Positions 8,500 to 17,906 of a stretch of DNA of 64,000 nt are shown here, piece after piece. Origin of the DNA: SZAS-103 sp038234715. GTDB lineage: Bacteria > Pseudomonadota > Gammaproteobacteria > Xanthomonadales > Xanthomonadaceae. A model generated the notes under the pieces. It saw only the letters and a list, made by a program, of their open reading frames with translations. It was not told the origin of the DNA and ran no database searches. The stretch's first letter is position 1, and each line of letters starts with the position of its first letter. The position numbers and the translations under genes are program-made. The stretch lies in assembly GCA_038234715.1 (NCBI GenBank), contig JBBQTD010000011.1:1-64000 (forward strand). The letters run 5' to 3'.

Positions 8500-9501
8500 T
8501 CAGCGGACGTCGACTGCGTTGTGGCTCGAGAACCGTTCCCTATAGATTTTCGGTCCGACCCCGAACTGGCGCTGGAACGCGCGACGCATCGCCTGTTCGT
8601 CCCCATAACCTGCTTGGTCGGCGATCGACTTCAGTGGCATATCGCTTGACTCGAGTGCGTGGCAGGAAGCCTCGAGTCGGATGGATTCGACCATCTTTGC
8701 CGGCGTCACACCCATGCGCGATGTATACGTACGCGCGAAGGTGCGTGGGCTCATGTGCATGTATTCCGCAAGCCGTTCCACCGTCAGCGGGACACGCAAG
8801 TTCGCGGCAATCCATGCATGCAGGCCGGCGAAACCGACCGGGTCCCGCACTTGCGCAGACAGCGGAGCACTGAACTGCGACTGCCCCCCCGAGCGTTTGA
8901 TGAACATCACGAGGCGGCGTGCGGTATCGATCGCGGCTTGGTGGCCGAAGTCGTCTTCGATGAGCGCGAGCGTCATGTCGATGCCTGCGGTAACTCCCGC
9001 CGACGTCCACAACGATCCGTCCCGCACGAAGATGCTATCCGCATCGACGTCGATCCCCGGATGACTTGCGCGCAGGCGCGGCGCCCACTCCCAATGCGTT
9101 GCGACCGTGCGGCCGTCGAGCTGGCCGGCTTTAGCAAGCAGGAAAGCTCCCGTGCACACAGAGCACAGCCGACGTACGGACGGCGCATGGCGAGCGATCC
9201 AATTGACCAGCTTTTGCGGCGCATCGTAGACGTCGCCTTTGCAGCCGCCGGGGGCGATCAGGGTGTCGATGGCCCGGTCGCCCAGCGCATCCACCGACAC
9301 AGTGTCGATGGGGAGGCCGGCGCTGGTCATGACGAGCCCGCCCTCGGCAGAGGCCACCACGGTGTCGTAGCGGGGCGGCGATGCCTCGTCACCGTGGCGC
9401 GTTGCAGTGGCGAGAGCCTGCAGCGGCCCACACAGATCGAGCACGTTCATGTGCTCGTACGCGAGCAGGACGACAAGGTAGGGCGGCGCAGAACGCTTCA
9501 C
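8500..9501 (-). CDS. GlxA-type AraC family transcriptional regulator (DJ-1/PfpI + HTH)
   Basis: About 333 residues when started at the GTG at 9501, directly before KRSAPPYLVVLLAY; an open frame extends to 9579 but adds unrelated residues. The N-terminal 180 residues are a DJ-1/PfpI glutamine-amidotransferase-like domain with the elbow cysteine in LCSVCTGAFLLAKAG. The last 110 residues carry the two helix-turn-helix motifs of AraC regulators (LTVERLAEYMHMSPRTFAR and LKSIADQAGYGDEQAMRRAF). It is divergent from a gene encoding another DJ-1 domain protein, so it probably controls that promoter region. The effector is unknown. Confidence 0.85.
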   Translation of the reverse strand: MKRSAPPYLVVLLAYEHMNVLDLCGPLQALATATRHGDEASPPRYDTVVASAEGGLVMTSAGLPIDTVSVDALGDRAIDTLIAPGGCKGDVYDAPQKLVNWIARHAPSVRRLCSVCTGAFLLAKAGQLDGRTVATHWEWAPRLRASHPGIDVDADSIFVRDGSLWTSAGVTAGIDMTLALIEDDFGHQAAIDTARRLVMFIKRSGGQSQFSAPLSAQVRDPVGFAGLHAWIAANLRVPLTVERLAEYMHMSPRTFARTYTSRMGVTPAKMVESIRLEASCHALESSDMPLKSIADQAGYGDEQAMRRAFQRQFGVGPKIYRERFSSHNAVDVR

Positions 9502-9962
9502 TGCATAGTCCCGATGCGGAACGCACGCGCGACAGTCGAGTCGACGTTCGGGATGACCCGCGGGCGACGTCGAGCGCACCTTCGACGCGACGACGCGTCG
9601 GAGGTATTCCCCGCGCTTGCTGCGGCGACGTAGAGGAAGAGCGGGCCGTTGGGTTCCATCATCGACTTTCCGGGGTGTGGCAAGAAGCGCCGCGCATTGT
9701 CAGACACCGGCGGGTTTTCCGACCGACAGTGCGCGTTCAATTCCTGCCACGCAACTAGCACGCGGCGTTGGCGCCGCCGCACGACGTTCGCACGGCTTCC
9801 GGTCAGCCGTGCGCAAAAGCGGTGCCTCCGGCGCACCAACCCGAGTACGCCCCAGGTCGGTAGAGCGTTTGCCTAGATGGCAGTAGTTGACGCACCAATG
9901 GCAAACGCTGCGCCGAGCAGCCAGATAACGTGAGGTCTCCATCCTCCAATTCGAGTCCCGCA
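9502..9962. promoter_or_regulatory. Divergent intergenic region with a 10-bp inverted repeat
   Basis: A 461-base region between the GlxA-type regulator and the DJ-1/HATPase fusion. No convincing gene was found in it. AGCGTTTGCC (9864-9873) and GGCAAACGCT (9900-9909) form a perfect 10-bp inverted repeat with a 26-base centre, 54 bases before the fusion gene start. This is a candidate operator for the divergent regulator; that role is inferred from position only. Confidence 0.35.
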
Positions 9963-11162
9963 ATGATCAGGCTCTCTGCCCTGCAGCGTTTTGCCTGCGT
10001 GTCCCTCTTGGCCTGCCTGGCGCAGACGGCCTTCGCCGGTTCGTCCGCCCACGATTCTGCTGACACCGACTTCCCACTCGTACACACGCGGCACGATCCC
10101 GATGGCCTGCCGATCGTGGTCGTGGTCGCCCAGCGCGACGCTGTGATGTCGGATTTCCTTGTTCCGTACGGCGTGCTGTCGCAGTCAGGCGCCGCTCGTG
10201 TCATCGCCGTAAATGTCGACCGCGGCCCGCTCGAGACCGGCGCTTTCAAGGTGACGCCCGACATGACCGCCGCGCAGTTCGATCAGGCCTATCCGGGCGG
10301 CGCCGACTATGTGATCGTGCCCGCCACGGCCGACCGGCACGCGGAGGAACTCATGTGGCTGCGCAAGCAGCGAACGCGCGGTGCGGCGATGGTATCGATC
10401 TGTGACGGGGTGTCGCTGCTGGCGGAGATCGGTGCGCTGGACGGACGCACGGCCACGGGCCACTGGGCTTCATTGCGCGACCGACGCAAGCTTTACCCCA
10501 AGATCTCGTGGAAGACGAATGTGCGCTATGTGGCCGACGGCGACGTCGCATCTAGTGCTGGCGTATCCGCGGCCCTGCCGATCAGCCTGGCGCTGGTCGG
10601 ATCCATCGCAGGGCCGCAGATTGCAAGCGAAACGGCGAGCCGTCTCGGCGTGATCGGATGGGACGCCACGCACGACAGCGACATGTTCAAAGTGCGCCCG
10701 GATGACCTCGCAGTGCACCAGGCCGAGATCCTGTTGTCGCTCAAGCCCCGGCTCAGGGGCGCCGCATGCACCGTGGCGGTGGACTGCCCGCGCGGCATCA
10801 TGATGAACAGCATGCCCGGCGCGCTGTCGCAAGTGATGACCAACCTGGTCATGAACGCGTTGCTGCACGGATTCGCCGGCAGGAAAGGCGGCGCGATCAG
10901 CATCCACGGTGAAGTGGATGAGACGTGCGTCATCCTGCGGGTTTCCGACAACGGTATCGGCATGAACGCGGCCGATCTTGGACGGATGTTCGATCCGTAC
11001 TTCACGACCAAGCGCGGCAGCGGCGGCAGCGGGCTCGGTGCGCACATCGTGTTGAGCCAGGTCACCGAAGTGATGCGCGGAACGATCCAGGTCAGCAGCT
11101 GGCCTGGCGCCGGCCTGCATGTGCAGATGCGGCTGCCACGCACGTTGGAGTGCAAGGGGTAA
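9963..11162 (+). CDS. Exported DJ-1/PfpI domain fused to a histidine-kinase ATPase domain
   Basis: A 399-residue chimera. Residues 1-25 are a signal peptide (FACVSLLACLAQTAFA). Residues 35-245 form a DJ-1/PfpI domain with the elbow VSICDGVSLLAEIGALDG. From about residue 250 the protein becomes the C-terminal half of a sensor kinase: N box QVMTNLVMNALLHGF, G1 box DNGIGM, F box FDPYFTTKR, and G2 box GSGLGAHI. No HisKA phospho-acceptor segment is present; the join falls near AVHQAEILLSLKPRLRG. An ATPase domain behind a signal peptide would meet no ATP in the periplasm. A deletion joining two genes is the simplest explanation, and it may be non-functional. Confidence 0.8.
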   Translation: MIRLSALQRFACVSLLACLAQTAFAGSSAHDSADTDFPLVHTRHDPDGLPIVVVVAQRDAVMSDFLVPYGVLSQSGAARVIAVNVDRGPLETGAFKVTPDMTAAQFDQAYPGGADYVIVPATADRHAEELMWLRKQRTRGAAMVSICDGVSLLAEIGALDGRTATGHWASLRDRRKLYPKISWKTNVRYVADGDVASSAGVSAALPISLALVGSIAGPQIASETASRLGVIGWDATHDSDMFKVRPDDLAVHQAEILLSLKPRLRGAACTVAVDCPRGIMMNSMPGALSQVMTNLVMNALLHGFAGRKGGAISIHGEVDETCVILRVSDNGIGMNAADLGRMFDPYFTTKRGSGGSGLGAHIVLSQVTEVMRGTIQVSSWPGAGLHVQMRLPRTLECKG

Positions 11163-11203
11163 CGCGCGGGGAGTCGCAGGATTCGGGGAAATCGTGCGAC
11201 CGA

Positions 11204-11707
11204 TCAAAGATGCGTGATCGGGGCGGCGAACCCGATTTGCTTGCGCCTGCGGTATTCGTGGTAGATCAGGAACACCACGACTGCATCGAGGACAGACAGC
11301 ACGATCAGCGCGATCGAGTGCGTATACGCGAACCGGTAGAGCTGGTACGCAATGAAGCCGCCAATGACCCACATCGACCACGGGTAGGCCCACATCTTCC
11401 TGCGCATCATCGCCCAGATCAGGCCGAGCTTGATCACGCCGTGCGAAAGCAGGTAGATGATGACGAAGGTGCGCGACCCAGCACCCAGATCGGCAACGCT
11501 GTGCTGCGCGAATGTCGCGAAGACCTGATGCGGCTCCTCGGCGAGTTCGGGATTGGTCCAGCGCGCAACCATTGCCGTGAGTGACTGTTGGCTGATCGCA
11601 AGCATCAACAGCCCTGCAATCGTCTGCAGCGCGCCGACCGCCGCCTTGAACCAGATGCCAACCAGGAAGCCGTCGTGGAAAGCCCTTTCCTTGCGTACCG
11701 TGGTCAT
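11204..11707 (-). CDS. DUF2127 integral membrane protein
   Basis: A 167-residue predicted inner-membrane protein. The ATG at 11707 has GGAAG at good spacing; a longer frame from 11752 is less likely. The segment starting FHDGFLVGIWFKAAVGALQT and the middle FVIIYLLSHGVIKLGLIWAM are typical of the DUF2127 family, with four hydrophobic segments. The function is unknown. It converges on the DJ-1/HATPase gene with 41 bases between them. Confidence 0.75.
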   Translation of the reverse strand: MTTVRKERAFHDGFLVGIWFKAAVGALQTIAGLLMLAISQQSLTAMVARWTNPELAEEPHQVFATFAQHSVADLGAGSRTFVIIYLLSHGVIKLGLIWAMMRRKMWAYPWSMWVIGGFIAYQLYRFAYTHSIALIVLSVLDAVVVFLIYHEYRRRKQIGFAAPITHL

Positions 11708-11898
11708 TGTGTCTTCCGTGACAGGGGGTGATCCTGCGGGATCGTAGTGCATCGTTCTTGAACGGAGTGCGACTGGAATTTCGGCAAGGCGGGCAGAGCG
11801 TACCGGACGGCGTTACCCGCTCGCAGGAGATGGCCGTCATCGGAGAGAGTCCACGATTTTTCCGAACATGGTATCCGCGGCTTCCTCGTACGTCCGAT

Positions 11899-12741
11899 TT
11901 ACCCTCTCTTGGCCAACACGCCATCCAGCACGAGCTGCGTCTTGAACCCGGCCTTCTGCAACCGCTTCGCCACTTCGCGAGGAACATCGCGGCCGCTGGT
12001 GAGTTTGTTCGGGTTTCCGGTGTAATGGAACATGCATCCGCCGCGGCGCAGCACGCGTGCCAGGTGCTCGTAGAACGCCTGCGAATACAGCTCGCCCGCG
12101 ATGCCGAAACGTGGCGGGTCGTGCAGCACTGCGTCCACCGAAGCGCTGTCGATGCGGGTGATTTCCTGCGACACGTCGGCATGGCTGAGCGCAAGGCGTC
12201 CACCGTTGGCAATTGAAGCCGGGTCCGGTGACCACGGGTTGAGCGTGCGTAGCCACAGGACGTCGGCGTTCTTCTCGAAGGAGTCAACGCGCGCCACATC
12301 TGCGTGCAGGCAAGCAGCCGCGAAGTAACCGAGGCCGCCACAGGTATCGAGCACGATCTTGCCGCGCGGCTGGATCAGCGCCACCTTGCGGCGCGCATCC
12401 TCGATCGGTGAAATCTCCGCCGTGACCAGCATCTTGATGCCGTCGATCTCGAAGGTCGGTGCGCCCCAATCGGTGGGTACCAGCTTGATCAGCGAACCGG
12501 CATAGCGCGATGCCGGCGCAAACGCGTCGACGTTCCAGTAGTAGATTGTCCGCTCCTTGAGCTGCTGCGGGTACGGATAGCGTTGGTCGCGCCACTGCCA
12601 TGCTTCGGCCTCGATCGACGCGTTGTCATTTGAGATTCCCAGGTCCAGCGATCCGTTCCACTCGCGGGCGCCGGCATCGCGTGCAGCCAGCAGCGCCTCG
12701 GCAATGGAGCGCAAGAGCAGGGGGCCGGAATAGTGCGGCAT
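11899..12741 (-). CDS. Class I SAM-dependent methyltransferase
   Basis: A 280-residue soluble enzyme starting MPHYSGPLLL. The Rossmann fold begins near residue 130 with the S-adenosylmethionine loop VLDTCGGLGYFAA (the usual GxGxG replaced by CGGLGYF), followed by an acidic residue in VDSFEKN and a DPPRF motif near residue 215. The arrangement resembles spermidine-synthase-like and archaeal-type methyltransferases; the DPPRF motif hints at a nucleic acid or amine substrate. The frame stays open far upstream, but that part overlaps a real gene on the other strand. The substrate is not known. Confidence 0.7.
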   Translation of the reverse strand: MPHYSGPLLLRSIAEALLAARDAGAREWNGSLDLGISNDNASIEAEAWQWRDQRYPYPQQLKERTIYYWNVDAFAPASRYAGSLIKLVPTDWGAPTFEIDGIKMLVTAEISPIEDARRKVALIQPRGKIVLDTCGGLGYFAAACLHADVARVDSFEKNADVLWLRTLNPWSPDPASIANGGRLALSHADVSQEITRIDSASVDAVLHDPPRFGIAGELYSQAFYEHLARVLRRGGCMFHYTGNPNKLTSGRDVPREVAKRLQKAGFKTQLVLDGVLAKRG

Positions 12742-12993
12742 GCTTGGCAATCTCCCGCAGTTGGAATTGGAAATGAAGATGCACAGCGGCTGGTCTTGCA
12801 TGTTCAGGCCAACCGGCCCGCATCTCACGGAAGCATGAGCGTGACGCTGCCTTGCTATATTGGCTGGCAAGAATCGCAGACTGCCGCGCGTTCTTGCACA
12901 GGGCATGCGATCAAGTGTTGTGCGTCGTGAGCCCGGTGGATTCGGGCGAAATTGGTTGGCGGTTGCCTGGATGCCCGATCGAGGAGTTTGCGC

Positions 12994-14376
12994 ATGCGCA
13001 TTGTAACGCTGTTGGTTCTTGCACTCTTCGCGCTGCCTGCCGCAACGCACGCCCGAACGCCCCTGCCGCCTGCTCCCACGATGCCGCTCATCCAGTCGAT
13101 CGCCAGCGACGTGCGGGCGGACGCATTGCGCGCGACGATCACCAGCCTGGTTGGCTTCGGGACACGACATACGATGTCCGACACGCAGTCGACCACGCGC
13201 GGCATTGGCGCTGCGCGGCGATGGGTCAAGGACCGCTTCGGGGAGATCAACGGGGCTTGCAAGGGCTGTCTGGAGATCCAGACGCCGGAACAAAGCGTGA
13301 CCGGCGAGCGCATCACCCAGCCGACCGCGATCGTCGATGTGCTTGCGATCCAGCGCGGCACCGACGATCCCGAGCGCGTCATCGTGATTTCCGGTCACCT
13401 CGATTCGCGGGTTCGCGATGTCATGGATGCCAGGAGCGATGCGCCAGGCGCCGACGACGACGGTTCCGGCACTGCTGCGGTATTGGAGGCTGCGCGTGTC
13501 TTGTCGAAACACAAGTTCCACGCCACCCTGGTCTACGCCGTCCTGTCGGGCGAAGAACAGGGGCTGTACGGCGGCAAGCTGCTTGCGCAATACGCGCACG
13601 ACCATCATTGGATCGTCGAGGCGGCGCTGAACAACGACATCATCGGCAACACGCTCGGAACCAACGGGGTCAGGGACGCGACGCACGTCCGTGTGTTCTC
13701 CGAAGGAACGCGTTCCACCGAATCGCCCGGGCAGGCAACGCGCAGGCGCTACAACGGCGGCGAGGTCGACAGCCCTTCGCGCAATCTCGCGCGCTTCATC
13801 AACGGGCTCGCCGACAGCTATCTGAAGGACTTCAGCGTGCGCATGGTCTACCGCACCGATCGCTTCAGCCGCGGAGGCGACCAGGTGCCGATGCTGGCGA
13901 TGGGTTATCCAGCCGTGCGCTTCACCGAGGCGATCGAGAACTACACGCGCGAGCACCAGGACGTACGCATCGAAAACGGCGTGCACTACGGCGACGTGCT
14001 CGACGCTGTCGATTTTGCATATCTGGCGCAAGTCGCGCGGCTGAATATCGTCACCATGGCTGCGCTCGCCATGGCTCCGGCGCCCGCCGCGCAAGTCAAA
14101 ACCGAAGGCGCGGTATCGATGGACACGACGGTGAGTTGGTCCGCGGTCCCTGGCGCTGCGGGCTATCGCGTGTGGTGGCGCGACACCACCGCGCCCAACT
14201 GGAGCGACAGCCGATTTGTCAGCGATACGACGTCGCTGCTGTTGAAAGACCTGAACATCGACGACTGGTTCTTTGGCGTTTCATCCGTTTCGAAGGACGG
14301 CTACGAGAGCCCGGTCGAGTTTCCCGGTCCTGCGGGAGCATTCGTTGCAGAGCCGGATGCTGCGGAGGGAAAATAG
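12994..14376 (+). CDS. Exported M28 family zinc aminopeptidase
   Basis: A 460-residue peptidase. GAGGAG lies seven bases before the ATG at 12994, which opens a signal peptide (MRIVTLLVLALFALPAATHA). Metal-site residues of M28 enzymes are visible: His in ISGHLDSR, Asp in GADDDGSGT, the Glu pair in LSGEEQGLYGG, and Asp in LNNDIIGN. The final histidine ligand is probably in the ENYTREHQDV segment. Residues 370-450 form a fibronectin-III-like domain (VSWSAVPGAAGYRVWW). It likely trims peptides outside the cytoplasm, alongside the S9 peptidase. Confidence 0.87.
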   Translation: MRIVTLLVLALFALPAATHARTPLPPAPTMPLIQSIASDVRADALRATITSLVGFGTRHTMSDTQSTTRGIGAARRWVKDRFGEINGACKGCLEIQTPEQSVTGERITQPTAIVDVLAIQRGTDDPERVIVISGHLDSRVRDVMDARSDAPGADDDGSGTAAVLEAARVLSKHKFHATLVYAVLSGEEQGLYGGKLLAQYAHDHHWIVEAALNNDIIGNTLGTNGVRDATHVRVFSEGTRSTESPGQATRRRYNGGEVDSPSRNLARFINGLADSYLKDFSVRMVYRTDRFSRGGDQVPMLAMGYPAVRFTEAIENYTREHQDVRIENGVHYGDVLDAVDFAYLAQVARLNIVTMAALAMAPAPAAQVKTEGAVSMDTTVSWSAVPGAAGYRVWWRDTTAPNWSDSRFVSDTTSLLLKDLNIDDWFFGVSSVSKDGYESPVEFPGPAGAFVAEPDAAEGK

Positions 14377-14568
14377 ACCTTGCCATCGTCGGGCAAGCTG
14401 TTTCCTGCACCAGTCCTGACCCGGATTTCCGAATCCTTCCCAGAGGACGTGACATGCGCAACGCGGTTTCGCATTGATGGTGTAGGCCCTGGTTGCGTCG
14501 GATCTGCAAGCCCAACGGCTGAAGGCAAAAGCGGTGACACAATATGCATCGACCACGGAGTGACAGCC

Positions 14569-15276
14569 ATGCACAAAACCATCGACACCATTTCTCGTCG
14601 GCTCCTCCCACCCACGTTGGCGATCCTGCTCGGCTTCCACTGTGCCATTGCGTTCGCCGCGGCGTCGGCCGCGCCGCCTGCCGCGCCCGCGATGCATGGG
14701 CCACCCGCCGGCCAGTATCACCTCGACAAATCCCATGCGAGCCTGCTGTTGCGCGTCAGCCATATGGGGTTCTCGACGTACACCACGCGGTTCGGCCGCT
14801 ACGATTCTGACTTGACGTTCGATCCCGCCCACGTCGCGGCCGCCAAGGTCGTCACCACGATCGATGCATCCTCATTCGTAATGGATGCGGCGCCGCAGAT
14901 GTGCCTGGACATCGTGAAAGGTCCGAAGCTACTGGACGTCACCAAGTATCCCAGGATTGTCTTTCGCTCGGAAAAGGTGCGCATGACCGGCGCGAAATCA
15001 TTTGAAATCCATGGCGCCCTGGAACTGCATGGTGTGACTCGCCCGGTGGTGCTCACCGGCTCGTACAACGGCGGCTATCCGGGGATGCCCGGAATGGACC
15101 CCCAGGCACGCGTCGGATTCTCGGCCCACGGTTCCTTCAGGCGCTCGGACTTCGGCATGGCGTACGGCCTGCCCCCACCGGGAACAACGATGGGCGTTGG
15201 CGACCTGATCGACGTGTCGATTGAAGCCGAGTTCAGCGGTCCGCCGTTGGCAGCGCCGGCCGGCGACAAGCGCTAA
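14569..15276 (+). CDS. Periplasmic YceI family protein
   Basis: A 235-residue protein. The start at 14569 has GGAG eight bases upstream and a signal peptide ending near AIAFAAASA. The mature part begins GQYHLDKSHASLLLRVSHMG and follows the YceI lipocalin-like beta-barrel pattern, including LELHGVTRPVVLTG. Known members bind isoprenoid or ubiquinone-like lipids and are often induced by base or osmotic stress. The ligand here is inferred only from family membership. Confidence 0.85.
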   Translation: MHKTIDTISRRLLPPTLAILLGFHCAIAFAAASAAPPAAPAMHGPPAGQYHLDKSHASLLLRVSHMGFSTYTTRFGRYDSDLTFDPAHVAAAKVVTTIDASSFVMDAAPQMCLDIVKGPKLLDVTKYPRIVFRSEKVRMTGAKSFEIHGALELHGVTRPVVLTGSYNGGYPGMPGMDPQARVGFSAHGSFRRSDFGMAYGLPPPGTTMGVGDLIDVSIEAEFSGPPLAAPAGDKR

Positions 15277-15310
15277 CCGGCAACGCGAACGTTGCGGATT
15301 CAACAACGAA

Positions 15311-15526
15311 GTGAACCGGCTGCTCGCCCTCGGATTGATGATCCTCGGCTTGGCCCTGTGCGTTGTTGTCTATTGGGGAATTGCCGACGGTGAGATCGGA
15401 CTCAAGGGTGGCGGCGAAGCCACCCGCGTGCACGAACCGATTTCCTTCTGGCTGGTCACCGCGTTCCGGGCGCTGATTCCTGCCGTGATGTTCTTCTTTG
15501 CGATCGCCCTGTTGCGCAAGAAATGA
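15311..15526 (+). CDS. Small two-span membrane protein, unknown
   Basis: A 71-residue protein if started at the GTG at 15311 (VNRLLALGLMILGLALC). It has two transmembrane segments, residues 3-21 and 45-66, around a short polar loop, and ends in LLRKK. The longer open frame from 15221 overlaps the end of the YceI gene and looks artificial. It lies 34 bases after YceI and may be co-transcribed. No family was recognised. Confidence 0.5.
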   Translation: MNRLLALGLMILGLALCVVVYWGIADGEIGLKGGGEATRVHEPISFWLVTAFRALIPAVMFFFAIALLRKK

Positions 15527-15594
15527 CGCATCGCCCAAGCGCGTTCCTTCAGGAGCCGCCATCAGCGGTCATGTGATCCACGATTTTCAGCGCG

Positions 15595-16458
15595 TCAAAT
15601 CGGGCTTTCTTCAAGCAGTTGCGCGACAGCGTCCGCCAGTATCGCCTCGCAATCGCCATCGAGCTTGAGCGTGGCAAGCTGATCTGCGCGGGTGACGCCT
15701 CGCGTCAATATTGCAAGCGGCAACCCCGCTTCGCGGGCCATCCGCGCGAAGCGGTAGCCGGAATACACCATCAACGACGAGCCGACTACCAACATCGCAT
15801 CGGCGCTGTCGAGCGCGCGGCGGGCTGCGCCAACGCGGTCGCGAGGGACGTTTTCGCCGAAGAACACGACATCCGGCTTGAGCATGCCGCCGCAATCCGG
15901 ACAGGCTGGCGGGCGGAAATCGCGGAGGTCCATGTCCTCCAGATCGGCGTCGCCATCGGGTGCGCTACTGGCGGTAAGGGTCGTCCACTCGGGATGGGCA
16001 TCCATGAGTTGTTGCTGGATCGCCAAGCGCGCAATGCGCGTCGCGCAGTCCAGGCAGACGACGTGGTCGATACGGCCATGAAGATTGATCACCGCCTGCT
16101 GTCCGGCGCGCGCGTGCAGGCCGTCGACGTTCTGGGTGACGAGGGTCGTGAGGCGACCAAGTGCTTCCAGCCTCACCAGCGCGGCATGCCCGCAATTGGG
16201 TAGCGCGCGCGCCAAGGTCGGCCAGCCCACGAAGCTACGCGCCCAGTAGCGGGCGCGCATTGCAGGGTCGTTGATGAAGGCTTGGTAGGTGATCGGTGCG
16301 CGACGCTTCCAGCGGCCATCGCCGCCGCGATAGTCAGGTATGCCGGAATTGGTGCTGATGCCGGCTCCGGTGAGCACGAAGATGCGTCGATACGCGCGGA
16401 GCCAGTCACGCAGGATGGACGGTGGGTCTTCGCTGGCGATGGCTTTCAATGCAGGCAT
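15595..16458 (-). CDS. NAD-dependent protein deacylase of the Sir2 family
   Basis: A 287-residue sirtuin starting MPALKAIASEDPP at 16458, with CCAGGA eight bases upstream; a longer frame to 16536 is possible. The NAD site is seen in LTGAGISTNSGIPDYR and TQNVDGLHARAG. The catalytic histidine is in NLHGRIDHVVC, and two CxxC pairs (CLDC and CPDC) would hold zinc. GSSLMVYSGYRF is the C-terminal NAD-contacting motif. The enzyme removes acyl groups from lysine using NAD in the cytoplasm. Substrates are unknown. Confidence 0.9.
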   Translation of the reverse strand: MPALKAIASEDPPSILRDWLRAYRRIFVLTGAGISTNSGIPDYRGGDGRWKRRAPITYQAFINDPAMRARYWARSFVGWPTLARALPNCGHAALVRLEALGRLTTLVTQNVDGLHARAGQQAVINLHGRIDHVVCLDCATRIARLAIQQQLMDAHPEWTTLTASSAPDGDADLEDMDLRDFRPPACPDCGGMLKPDVVFFGENVPRDRVGAARRALDSADAMLVVGSSLMVYSGYRFARMAREAGLPLAILTRGVTRADQLATLKLDGDCEAILADAVAQLLEESPI

Positions 16459-16619
16459 GCCGTTATCCTGGAACGGAACACGACCCATCGCAATCGGCAC
16501 CCGCGCAATGGTTGTGCCATGCACGAGCGACCGCAACCATGGGTCGTCGATCGGGGGCCATCGCCTGCGTTTGCCTGGTGCGGCTCCGATCGGCTTGTTG
16601 ACGCCTTGGTTGCGATGCC

Positions 16620-17846
16620 CTATTTGCTGACCGGATGCATACGCCGCACGCGATCCTGCACCGCAGCGATCAAGTGCTTCGGTCGGATCGGCTTGAACAG
16701 GAAATCGTCGCCGCCGGCGTTGATCGCCTCCAGCCGCGAGTCCGGATCGCTTTCACCGGAAAGGAACACGATCGGCAGGCGCGCGGAGAGCGGATGTTCG
16801 CGGATCAGCATCGTCAACTCCACGCCGTTCGCGAACGGCATGTGCAGGTCCATCAGGACCAGGTCCGGACGCTGCGACTTGAGTGTTTCCAGCACCTGCA
16901 TCGGGTCGTGTTCCACGTCGGCCTGCATACCCGCCCTGGTCAACACCGCCTGCGCGAACAGCGCGTCGGTGCGGTTGTCCTCGACGATCAGCACGCGCAC
17001 TTTCTCTGCCGCGATCGTTGCATGCAGCTCGCTCAAGCGCGCCGCAATGTCGAGGATGTCGAAAGGTGAAAACAGCAGCAGGTCCGCTCCCGCGCGATGG
17101 GCAGCGCGGCGCGCCTCCAGGTTGTCCTGCGCCATGACGGCCATCTGGATGCGCCGCTTGGGCTGCGAGCTCTGCTGCGCGTCGCGGCGAAGGATTCCTA
17201 TTGCGGACAACACACCGAGCAGCGAAGCGTCGACCAGCAACAATTGCGGCATCAGGCACAGCAACAGTTCGGACAATTCGTCCACGGATTCGACCGGTTC
17301 AACTGCGTAGCCTTCGGATTCGAGGTGTTGACCCAGCGCAAGCGCGAACGCGTTGCCGTCGCTGAGATGGTAAACGCGGCGCATTCCAATTTCACCGGGC
17401 GCTTCGGGTTCGTCGTGCTCGTCCGGCTCCCCGGATTCGGCGGTCTCGGGCGTCGTGACAGGCTCGTCAAGATCGCGAGCTTCGAAGGCCGGTTCTGGAG
17501 CAACAGTCGCGACGGGTTCGACCTGGGTGTGGGCCGCGGCCGTCTCGAAAGTCTCAGTCTGCAGGACCGTCTCGAAGGGCTCGGCCAGCTCGACAGTCTC
17601 GTCAGGCACGACCAGTTCTTCCGGTTCGACATTCACCTTGGGCGCGGGCAGCTCTGCGGGTTCGACAGTGATCTCTGGCACGATCAGTTCTGCAAGCTCG
17701 AAATTCTCCCCCGACGCGACCAGGCCAGTCGGGTCGACCAGATCGACCGGTGCGACCCGCTCTTCCAGCGCGGATGGTGCGACCGGCACAAGCGGTTCCT
17801 CCGGCGCAGGATCGGCCATATCGACCGATGTCGCACCGGCGGGCAT
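16620..17846 (-). CDS. Response regulator with two receiver-like domains
   Basis: A 408-residue protein from the ATG at 17846. The first 150 residues are a low-complexity Pro/Glu/Val-rich linker. Residues 155-270 resemble a degenerate receiver domain lacking the normal acidic pocket. Residues 283-400 are a canonical receiver: RVLIVEDNRTDA, phospho-acceptor Asp in LVLMDLHMPFANG, and Lys in FLFKPIRP. No output domain follows. The frame is continuous, through one TAG codon at 17907-17909, with the open frame just upstream, so this may be the C-terminal part of a larger protein. Only a weak ribosome site precedes the ATG. Confidence 0.75.
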   Translation of the reverse strand: MPAGATSVDMADPAPEEPLVPVAPSALEERVAPVDLVDPTGLVASGENFELAELIVPEITVEPAELPAPKVNVEPEELVVPDETVELAEPFETVLQTETFETAAAHTQVEPVATVAPEPAFEARDLDEPVTTPETAESGEPDEHDEPEAPGEIGMRRVYHLSDGNAFALALGQHLESEGYAVEPVESVDELSELLLCLMPQLLLVDASLLGVLSAIGILRRDAQQSSQPKRRIQMAVMAQDNLEARRAAHRAGADLLLFSPFDILDIAARLSELHATIAAEKVRVLIVEDNRTDALFAQAVLTRAGMQADVEHDPMQVLETLKSQRPDLVLMDLHMPFANGVELTMLIREHPLSARLPIVFLSGESDPDSRLEAINAGGDDFLFKPIRPKHLIAAVQDRVRRMHPVSK

Positions 17847-17906
17847 GTTCGCTTCGACGAGAGCCGGTGACGCCGTGTCTCCACTCGGGAGGGCGGCGGC
17901 CGTCTG

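Noticed and set aside
11899..14094. A 731-codon minus-strand open frame reading through the methyltransferase region
   Set aside because: Only its last 280 codons show the methyltransferase; the rest is antisense to the M28 peptidase gene, which has a ribosome site and zinc motifs.
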